Shown piece after piece: positions 7,570 to 15,021 of a stretch of 64,000 bases of DNA. The position numbers and the translations under genes are program-made. The notes beneath the pieces are model-generated. The model saw only the letters and a program-made list of their open reading frames with translations, made no database searches and was not told the origin of the DNA. The DNA comes from CAVQBJ01 sp963724405 (GTDB lineage: Bacteria > Actinomycetota > Thermoleophilia > Solirubrobacterales > Solirubrobacteraceae), in assembly GCA_963724405.1 (NCBI GenBank), contig CAVRUQ010000003.1, positions 1,178,001 to 1,242,000 of the forward strand. Reading direction: 5' to 3'. The stretch's first letter is position 1. Every line of letters begins with the position of its first letter.

Positions 7570-9687
7570 TCAGAACACCCGCAGCGCGAGTGCGGCCGTC
7601 GCCGCCGCCGTGTGCGCCCGCTTGCCGATCGTCACCACGACGCTCGGTCCGCCGGAGGCCTTGGCCAGGAACTCGTGGCCGGCGGTCAGGACGATGTGCT
7701 TGTGGCGGCGGAAGTAGTCGACGACCACGGTGCCGCGGGTCACCTTCGTGAGCGTTCCGGCGCATTCGTTCTCGACGCTGTAGGCGGTGCCGCGGGTCGT
7801 GGCCGCGCTGTAGCTGCCGCGGGTGCTGAAGCGCCCGCCGTGATCGGATCCCTTCAGCAGGGCGAGCACCTTGCTGCTCACGGTTCGCGCGATCGTGGCC
7901 CGCGCGCCGTGCGTCAGCCGGAAGGTCTTGCCGGCCGACGTGCACGCCCGCGAGCGGTTGACCGTGTTCATGAGGTTCAGCTCGGTGATGCCCTTGTCCT
8001 TGCGGTTCTGCAGCAGCGCGAACAGGCCGGCGGTGAAGTCGCCGCTGTACGTCGAGCCCTTCTTCGTGTTCGCCGCCGTGATCGCGACGGTGCCGCCGGT
8101 CGTGTCGAGCTCCGAGCCGACCGGGATCTGGCGGGCCTGGGTGAGCGGGATGAAGCCGCGGCCCTTCGCCAGGCTGTCGACGGCGAGCGGACCATGCGTG
8201 CCGGGCGCGCGGCTCAGGTGGGCGCCGCGGGGCAGCTTGACGTAGACCTTGCCGCTGACGGGCGTGACGTTGACCGTCCTGTAGAGGACGGGTGGCGGGA
8301 GGGGCGTCGTGGTCGAGGTCGACGTCGAGGTCGTTGTCGAGATGGTGGTCGTTGTCGAGGTGGTGGTCGTCGACGTCGAGGTGGTCGTCGGCGGCGTCGC
8401 CACGCTGAGGGTTGCGGCGCCGCAGGGTGACGACGTCGACGCGTGCGTCGGGTCGCCGGTATATGCGACCTGCAGGTAGTAGGTGCCGACGCCGAGCGTG
8501 ACGGCAGACGGCGCCGTCGCGACGCCGTTCATCACCTGCGCGCCTCCGGCGGCGGCCACCTGGGTCGTGCAACTCGAGTCGGAGTAGAACGTGAAGTAGG
8601 CCTTACCGCCGCCGCTGGCTGTTGCGCTCGCCGTCACCGCCGTCCCGGGCGGGACGGTGATCGCGCCGCCGCTCTGGCCGCCACCGGCAAGCGACGGAGT
8701 GACGGTGCTCGCGGGTAGCGCGATGTTGCCAAACGCCATCGTCGCCTGGCCACAGGGAGATTCGGCGAGCGGTCGGCCGTTCGCATCGAACACCTCGACC
8801 TGCCAGTAGTAGATCTGGTTGGGACTCAGTGAACCGCCGAAGGCATTGGCGGTGGCGCTATTCGAGGTGAGCGGCAGACTCTGCGTGTCCAGCGCCGGCG
8901 GGAGGCAGCCCGCGTTGGCACCGTAGACGTTGAACGTGGCGGTGGAGGCGCTCCCTGCGCCGCTGCCCTCCACCGTCGCCATGTCGTTGACGCTCACCGG
9001 GTTGGCCGACACGAACTGCCCGTTCGTAACTCCGTTGCCCACTGCCGCCGGCGTGCTCAGCATCTGATTGACGAGGACCGTCGGAGCCGCCGAGTTGCCC
9101 ACCTCCAACGGACGCGCCGTCGTCGACGCGTGCAACGAGAAGAACGTGGTCGCGCCCGGCGCGAGCGCGGGCGAGAAGTCGACGTCGCCGGCCGCGGGGT
9201 CGGTGATCGCTCCGCCGCCGTCGAACGACACGAACGGACCCTCGTAGTCGAACGGGTCGACCCCGGCCGGGCCCGCGAACGGGCAGCCGGCGGGAATCGG
9301 CGGTCCTCCGGGCGCACACAGGCCGCGCCCGTCGAAGGCGAAGTTGTCCACGTTCGCGTCGGCGGTCCCGTCCACGCCGACGTACAGCTTGGCCAGCGGC
9401 CCGGTGGTGTCGTTGCGCACGCCGACGAGGGTCTCGCCCGACGTCCCGCTCGACGCGTAGAACGGCGTCCGGGGGTCCTCGTAGACGCTCACGGGCCCCG
9501 AGGCGCCGGTCGCGTCATCGATCAGGTACTGGCAGCTCGTATCGGCGGCGACCGCCGGGCAGTCGGTGAACGGCGGCACCGGTGCGCTCGCCCCGAGAGC
9601 CGACGACGCCCACACGCCGAGCGCAGCGAGCGCCAACGCGCCGATCGGCACCTTGAAGCGAGCGATCTTGCCTAGGCGTCGCAGCAC
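7570..9687 (-). CDS. Exported multi-domain protein with Thr-rich linker and FecR-like C-terminal domain
   Basis: 705 aa. It starts with a signal peptide (VPIGALALAALGVWASSALGASA). The exterior part has beta-rich, Ig/fibronectin-like stretches (IYYWQVEVFDANGRPLAE; GTYYLQVAYTGDPTHASTSSPCG). A Thr-rich linker (~430-470) leads to the same ~220-residue C-terminal domain as the protein at 5687-7432 (VYVKLPRGAH, TTGGTVAITAA, GDFTAGLFALLQNR, STRGSYSAATTRGTAYSV, VTRGTVVVDYFRRHK). The GTG start follows a TAGGTT -10 box by 6 nt. The paired arrangement suggests duplication of an anchoring or sensing C-terminal module with swapped exterior domains. The function is unknown. Confidence 0.7.
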   Translation of the reverse strand: MLRRLGKIARFKVPIGALALAALGVWASSALGASAPVPPFTDCPAVAADTSCQYLIDDATGASGPVSVYEDPRTPFYASSGTSGETLVGVRNDTTGPLAKLYVGVDGTADANVDNFAFDGRGLCAPGGPPIPAGCPFAGPAGVDPFDYEGPFVSFDGGGAITDPAAGDVDFSPALAPGATTFFSLHASTTARPLEVGNSAAPTVLVNQMLSTPAAVGNGVTNGQFVSANPVSVNDMATVEGSGAGSASTATFNVYGANAGCLPPALDTQSLPLTSNSATANAFGGSLSPNQIYYWQVEVFDANGRPLAESPCGQATMAFGNIALPASTVTPSLAGGGQSGGAITVPPGTAVTASATASGGGKAYFTFYSDSSCTTQVAAAGGAQVMNGVATAPSAVTLGVGTYYLQVAYTGDPTHASTSSPCGAATLSVATPPTTTSTSTTTTSTTTTISTTTSTSTSTTTPLPPPVLYRTVNVTPVSGKVYVKLPRGAHLSRAPGTHGPLAVDSLAKGRGFIPLTQARQIPVGSELDTTGGTVAITAANTKKGSTYSGDFTAGLFALLQNRKDKGITELNLMNTVNRSRACTSAGKTFRLTHGARATIARTVSSKVLALLKGSDHGGRFSTRGSYSAATTRGTAYSVENECAGTLTKVTRGTVVVDYFRRHKHIVLTAGHEFLAKASGGPSVVVTIGKRAHTAAATAALALRVF

Positions 9688-9693
9688 GGTGCC

Positions 9694-9699
9694 AACCTA
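9694..9699 (-). promoter_or_regulatory. -10 box TAGGTT, probable leaderless promoter
   Basis: TAGGTT on the minus strand ends 6 nt before the GTG at 9687. It faces the divergent promoter of the FHA gene at 9850. Confidence 0.55.
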
Positions 9700-9837
9700 T
9701 CCCCCCTTGGCGACGGTCATTACACCCTCAAACCCTAATGACCGCCGTTCGATGCGCCGGCCGCGACGCAAACCTGCACAACGCTCGCGGCAACGGCGAG
9801 TTCGCACCCGCTGATGCGCCGATCGGGCGTTAACCGG

Positions 9838-9843
9838 TACGTT
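9838..9843 (+). promoter_or_regulatory. -10 box TACGTT, probable leaderless promoter that fixes the FHA gene start
   Basis: TACGTT lies 6 nt before the ATG at 9850. An upstream in-frame ATG at 9814 would be outside the transcript, so 9850 is preferred. Confidence 0.55.
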
Positions 9844-9849
9844 TTGCCG

Positions 9850-10542
9850 ATGCAGGCAGGATCCGAGGAGGAGACGGCGACCGGATCGGGCATCTCGATG
9901 CGCCTCGAGGTGATCAGCGGCAACGCCAGCGGCCACTCGCTCATCGTCGAGGACGAGCTCGTCATCGGGCGCCTGGCCGACGGCGATGGGCGGCTCGAGG
10001 AGGACCCGGAGCTCTCGCGTCATCACGCGCGGATCTCGCGCGAGCGCGACGGGCGCTATGCGATCGAGGACCTCGGCTCCTCCAACGGCACGTTCGTCAA
10101 CGGGCTCCAGCTCTCCAGCCCGGCCGTGCTCGTCGAGGGCGACTCGATCGAGCTCGGCGGCACCACGCTCGTCGTGCGCGAGATCACCGCGCCCGAGCCG
10201 CCGGCCACGGTGACCCCGTCGCCGACGGAGACGACGGAGGCACCCGATCCGTTCCGCGACGCGACGGTCTTCGCTCGCGTCGCGCCGGCCGATCTGCAGG
10301 ACGACGCATCGCGGTCACAGCCCGACGAGCCGCAGCCGACCGCGGGACCGCAGGCGGTACCCGCGGAGCCCCCGGCCGCGGTCGCCGCCGAGGGCATAAC
10401 GCCCGTCCCGCCGTTCGACGTGCGGGTGTCGATCGACGCGCAGGCCGGCGAGGCCGAGCTGCGGGTGGGCGAGAACGGCGAGCCTCTGCGCTTCGTGGTC
10501 GAGGCCGACGGCTGGTCGTTCGCCGGACCGGGCGCGAGCTGA
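9850..10542 (+). CDS. Soluble FHA domain protein
   Basis: 230 aa. An FHA domain (~18-105) carries IGR, LSRHHARISR and DLGSSNGTFVNG. After it comes an acidic, Pro-rich region and a short C-terminal beta-rich stretch (PFDVRVSIDAQAGEAELRVGENGEPLRFVVEADGW). There is no membrane helix. It should bind a phosphothreonine peptide in the cytoplasm. It sits tail-to-tail, 4 bp from a Ser/Thr kinase gene (10547-11404), the obvious candidate for making its ligand, though that pairing is inferred. The region ATVFARVAP contains a Thr that could itself be phosphorylated. Confidence 0.85.
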   Translation: MQAGSEEETATGSGISMRLEVISGNASGHSLIVEDELVIGRLADGDGRLEEDPELSRHHARISRERDGRYAIEDLGSSNGTFVNGLQLSSPAVLVEGDSIELGGTTLVVREITAPEPPATVTPSPTETTEAPDPFRDATVFARVAPADLQDDASRSQPDEPQPTAGPQAVPAEPPAAVAAEGITPVPPFDVRVSIDAQAGEAELRVGENGEPLRFVVEADGWSFAGPGAS

Positions 10543-10546
10543 TCGC

Positions 10547-11404
<858 letters not shown>

Positions 11405-11598
11405 GGCCGGCCCACCCTGGCGGCGCCTTCGCTCGACATCCCGGCCATGCTAAAGGACCCGCGTCCGGCGCCGCGCGCCCGGCCGGCGCGCCGCCGCTGG
11501 AGGACCGCGATCGGGTCGACGGCGCCGATCCGCGCCGCGAGGACCCTTTAGGGGCCACCGATCCGGGCCGGCCGGTTGCCTTCGCCGGCCTCTGCGGT

Positions 11599-11604
11599 TA
11601 GGCT
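11599..11604 (+). promoter_or_regulatory. -10 box TAGGCT, probable leaderless promoter
   Basis: TAGGCT lies 7 nt before the GTG at 11612. It rules out the upstream in-frame TTG at 11576. Confidence 0.55.
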
Positions 11605-11611
11605 GCGCGCC

Positions 11612-12295
11612 GTGCCCAGCCTCGTCGCCAAGAACGGCCCCCTCGCCGGCCAGCGTCTCGAGGTCGACGACGAGCTGAGCGTCGGCCGCCTTGAAGCCGA
11701 CGTCGTCGTCGAGGATCAGGAGCTCTCACGCAAGCACGCCGTCTTCCGCGTCGTCGACGGGGCGCTCGAGGTCGAGGACCTCGGCTCCACGAACGGCACG
11801 TTCGTGGAGGGGCGCCGCATCGAGGGGCCGACGCGCGTCGAGAACGGCGCCCGCGTGAAAATCGGGATCTCCCTGTTCGTCGCCGAGGTCGAGCCCGTCG
11901 TGCAGACGACGCGCGTGCGCGAGATCCCCGATCCGGGCGCGACGCGCATGCGCCCGACGCCCGAGGAGCCCGGGGCCACGGCGGTCCGCCCGGCGGCGAC
12001 CGAGCTGACGCCCGCGCCCGCCGCTCCGACGCCGGCTCCCGCGCCCGCCGCTCCGACGCCGGCTCCCGCGCCGCCCCCGGCTCCCGCTGCCGCACCCGCC
12101 GCCCAGGCGGCGCCGTCGCCGGCCGCGGTCGCTCCCGGGGGCCAGCCCCAGAGCGCACAGCCGTTCGGCGCCTTCTCGCCGCCGGCCTCGCGCCGCGGCG
12201 GCCTCGCGACCCGCTCCTGGGTCCCGGTCGCGCTGTCCTACGGCAGCGCCCTCGCCACGGCCGCGGCGCTCGTCGTCTACTTCGCCACCCGCTGA
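11612..12295 (+). CDS. FHA domain protein with C-terminal tail anchor
   Basis: 227 aa. The N-terminal FHA domain (~1-90; VGR, LSRKHAVF, DLGSTNGTFVEG) is followed by a Pro/Ala-rich linker with tandem PAPAAPTPAPA-type units (~130-180). A single C-terminal helix ends in VVYFATR with nothing beyond it, so the protein is probably tail-anchored with its FHA domain in the cytoplasm. The GTG start follows a -10 box by 7 nt. The convergent neighbour at 12344-12889 has the same architecture and almost the same last residues (CIYFATR), so the two look like inverted paralogs. Confidence 0.85.
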   Translation: MPSLVAKNGPLAGQRLEVDDELSVGRLEADVVVEDQELSRKHAVFRVVDGALEVEDLGSTNGTFVEGRRIEGPTRVENGARVKIGISLFVAEVEPVVQTTRVREIPDPGATRMRPTPEEPGATAVRPAATELTPAPAAPTPAPAPAAPTPAPAPPPAPAAAPAAQAAPSPAAVAPGGQPQSAQPFGAFSPPASRRGGLATRSWVPVALSYGSALATAAALVVYFATR

Positions 12296-12343
12296 GCGGG
12301 CGATCGTCTCCTCATCCGCGCGCCGGCGGCGCGTCGCGGGTCG

Positions 12344-12889
12344 CTACCGCGTCGCGAAATAGATGCACAGCGCGAGGGCGATGAGCATCGCGAACGCGAG
12401 CGGCGCCAGCTGCGCGCGGCGCCGCACGCGCACGTCGAGGTACTGGTCGAGCTCGGGCGTGCTCACCGGGGTGTTCCCGGCGGCGCCGATCTCGGCCGCG
12501 ACGACCTCGGGATTGACGTAGTCGGGCTGCCGGGGCGCGATCGCCAGGCCGGCCGGCACGGCTCGAAGCGCGGATGGCTGCGCGGCCACCTGCGCATTGC
12601 TGCGGACCTGAATGAGCGTGACGCCGATGAGGAGCTCGTCGCCCGGATCCAGACGCGCCGGACCGGCGAGCTCGTTCTGATTCACGAACGTCCCGTTCGC
12701 CGACCCGAGGTCCTCGACGACCGCAGAACCGTCGGAGGCGGGGCTCACCTGCGCGTGGCGACGGGAGGCCTGTCCATCCTCGAGCGGCAGGTCGGCGTCG
12801 GGCGAGCGCCCGATGATCGAGGGGCGGTCGAGCACCAGCTGGCGCCCGGCACCCGGTCCTTCGACGATCTCCAGCGTCAGGTCAGCCAT
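12344..12889 (-). CDS. FHA domain protein with C-terminal tail anchor, paralog of 11612-12295
   Basis: 181 aa. The FHA domain (~3-95) has IGRSPDADLPLEDGQASRRHA and DLGSANGTFVNQNEL; the usual Ser-Thr of the GSTNGT motif is Ser-Ala here. A linker (~100-155) leads to a C-terminal helix (LAPLAFAMLIALALCIYFATR) that ends the protein. The start ATG at 12889 follows a TATGCT box by 10 nt on the minus strand; an earlier ATG five codons upstream is possible. It converges on its paralog with 48 bp between the two stops. Confidence 0.83.
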   Translation of the reverse strand: MADLTLEIVEGPGAGRQLVLDRPSIIGRSPDADLPLEDGQASRRHAQVSPASDGSAVVEDLGSANGTFVNQNELAGPARLDPGDELLIGVTLIQVRSNAQVAAQPSALRAVPAGLAIAPRQPDYVNPEVVAAEIGAAGNTPVSTPELDQYLDVRVRRRAQLAPLAFAMLIALALCIYFATR

Positions 12890-13054
12890 CGCGGCGGCGA
12901 GCATAACTCGGATGACGCCCGCCGCGCAATGGCTGTGTCCGCGACGGCGCGTGCCGCGCCCCGGCGCGGCGCCCGGCGACCGGCCGGGAAAACCGTGAAA
13001 AGGGTCGGCGAGGGTTGCACGACTCCCGCCGGTACGCGTATGCTCGCGGCCACT

Positions 13055-14407
13055 GTGACCGCCTCCTACCCAAGAGACTCGGTGCTGGCCGTCGTCGGCG
13101 ACGGCTTCGGCTCGCTGCTCGTGCACACGACCGCGCGCTATCTCGGCTTCGAGAACGCCGAGATCTCGATCTTCGGGCCGAACGACAATCCGGTCGGCAC
13201 GTACCAGCAGTTCGCATACAACCTCGGCCAGACCGTCCTGCGTTCGGAGTCCGAGTCGCACTTCCTCGCGCCCGACTGGCCGACGTTCGCGCAGATGGAC
13301 GCGCTCTCGCGCCGATCGCTCGCCCCGCTGTGGCGCACGACCCGGCGCAAGTACAACCCGGGTGTTCCCGAGATCCTCACCGAGGCGACGATCGTCAAGG
13401 AGCGCATGGGCTGGGAGCAGTCGCGGGTGCCGGTCAAGGTGGGCTGGGTGCAGCGCGAGATGAACCCGATGCCGCACTTCGTCCTCTACGACGAGGAGGC
13501 GAACTTCATCGGCCGCTCGAAGCACGTGATGCTCTCGCCGGGGCACGGACCCCTCTCCTGGCCGCCGAACCTCGCGAAGGCGCGCGCGAGCGACCCCGCG
13601 ATCAAGGACCGCATCGTGCAGGCCTACGAGCCGAAGCAGTACACGGCCGGCGGGCGCTACATCGTGCTCGGCGCCGGCATCGCCTCGGTGAACGAGTGGG
13701 CGAACATCCTCGATGCCGGCGGCTCGGTGCTCGCGCTCACCCGTAACCCGCAACCGGAGACCCAGGACCTGAACGTGCCGCGCTGCCTGTTTGAGTCGCG
13801 CGGCATCGACGCCTACGTCTCGCTGCCCTTCGATCAGCGCATCCGCTTCCTCGGCGAGGTCCTGCGCGGCTCGCGCCCCGAGCGCCGCTCGTGGTTGCAG
13901 CGCATCGAGAAGGGCGAGGCCGAGGGTCGCTTCGCAGCCGCCGTCGGAGAGATCGCCGAGGTCCAGACCGGCCCGGCCGGGCTGCGCGTGCACGTGACGA
14001 GCGCCCACGGCGAGGATCCGGGCTGGCTCGACGTCACCGGCATCACGGCCGGAACCGGCTTCAACAAGTCCGTGCTGACGATTCCCCTCCTGCGCCGGCT
14101 CGTCGAGTTCTACAGCCTCCCGGTGGTGGACGGCCGCCTGAAGCTGCAGACCAACTGCGGCCTGCCGGGCCTGGATCGGCCCGAGTCACGGCTGTGCTGC
14201 ATGGGCCTGATCGCGAACAACATCATCCCGCACGGCGACACGATCGCCGGGCTGAAGTTCATCGCGCGGCGCTACGTGAGCGACGTCGCGCGCGCCGAGA
14301 ACCTCAAGCGCCGGCCGTTCCTCTCGCGTCTCGGCCTGCAGGTGTCAATGGGGCGCGACGTGGCGAAGGGGCTGCGCACGATCCCGACGACCGAACAGCT
14401 CGCCTAG
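13055..14407 (+). CDS. Rossmann-fold FAD/NAD(P)-binding protein of unknown function
   Basis: 450 aa. The N-terminus has a nucleotide-binding strand-turn-helix (VLAVVGDGFGSLLVH); a second is GGRYIVLGAGIASVNEW (~200). The late segment ITAGTGFNKSVLTIP and the C-terminal LCCMGLIANNIIPHGDT resemble the closing FAD-binding part of pyridine-nucleotide oxidoreductases. I do not recognise a specific family. The GTG start at 13055 follows TATGCT (13039-13044) by 10 nt; an ATG at 13040 is the alternative. A small membrane protein gene follows 16 bp later, and the two may be co-transcribed and act together at the membrane. Confidence 0.6.
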   Translation: MTASYPRDSVLAVVGDGFGSLLVHTTARYLGFENAEISIFGPNDNPVGTYQQFAYNLGQTVLRSESESHFLAPDWPTFAQMDALSRRSLAPLWRTTRRKYNPGVPEILTEATIVKERMGWEQSRVPVKVGWVQREMNPMPHFVLYDEEANFIGRSKHVMLSPGHGPLSWPPNLAKARASDPAIKDRIVQAYEPKQYTAGGRYIVLGAGIASVNEWANILDAGGSVLALTRNPQPETQDLNVPRCLFESRGIDAYVSLPFDQRIRFLGEVLRGSRPERRSWLQRIEKGEAEGRFAAAVGEIAEVQTGPAGLRVHVTSAHGEDPGWLDVTGITAGTGFNKSVLTIPLLRRLVEFYSLPVVDGRLKLQTNCGLPGLDRPESRLCCMGLIANNIIPHGDTIAGLKFIARRYVSDVARAENLKRRPFLSRLGLQVSMGRDVAKGLRTIPTTEQLA

Positions 14408-14423
14408 AAGGAGGCCCCGCCGC

Positions 14424-14990
14424 ATGTGTCCGACGGTTCTCGGTCGTGTCCAGACTCGGTGGGCGATCCTCATCATCCCGGCGATCCTGGCGACGATCGT
14501 CTCGCTGATCACCGGCAACGAGGGCTACATCGTGCTACTCGGCGTGTACTTCGTGCTCGGGGTTGCGCTCGACACGGCGTTCTACCCGTTCATCATCAAG
14601 TGGCAGCCTCCGTGGCTGACGTTCGTGCTGGCCGTGGGCGAGTTCGTGCTCGTGTACATCCTCGCCCACGTGCTCAAGGTCGGGCTCACCAACGTCGAGG
14701 CGGTGGTCGAGTACTGGGTGGTGTGGGTGATCGCCATCTGGACGAAGGTCGCGATCCTCCCGCTGCTATCGCTCAGCTGGATCGAGAACGCCGGCGAGTT
14801 CCGCCAGACCGGCTGGTCGGTGCGTCCCGAGTACCAGCCCCTCGCCATCACCGTCTTCACCCCGCCGATGGACAGCGCCGGCCCGCCGGCGCTCGCACGC
14901 GAGTTCTCCTCGGTGCGCGAGGTGCCGGCCGAGTTGCGCAACCTGCCGAGCCCCTCCGGCGTGCGGAAGATCCCCACCGCCGCCGGCTGA
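14424..14990 (+). CDS. Small integral membrane protein, unknown function
   Basis: 188 aa with about four hydrophobic helices (WAILIIPAILATIVSLI; VLLGVYFVLGVALDTAFY; WLTFVLAVGEFVLVYILAHVL; WVVWVIAIWTKVAILPLLSL) and a soluble ~50-residue C-terminal tail. A good Shine-Dalgarno (AAGGAGG, 14408-14414) precedes the ATG. It follows the Rossmann protein gene by 16 bp and precedes the antiporter gene by 31 bp, so the three may be one operon. No family is recognised. Confidence 0.65.
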   Translation: MCPTVLGRVQTRWAILIIPAILATIVSLITGNEGYIVLLGVYFVLGVALDTAFYPFIIKWQPPWLTFVLAVGEFVLVYILAHVLKVGLTNVEAVVEYWVVWVIAIWTKVAILPLLSLSWIENAGEFRQTGWSVRPEYQPLAITVFTPPMDSAGPPALAREFSSVREVPAELRNLPSPSGVRKIPTAAG

Positions 14991-15021
14991 GATCGATGAC
15001 CGCGGTCCGCGGGACCACCCG

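Noticed and set aside
11447..11552. CTAAAGGACCC and GGACCCTTTAG near the kinase/FHA divergent promoters
   Set aside because: Only the outer 7 bases are inverted, ~90 bp apart; one arm is explained as a -10 region, so no operator is claimed.
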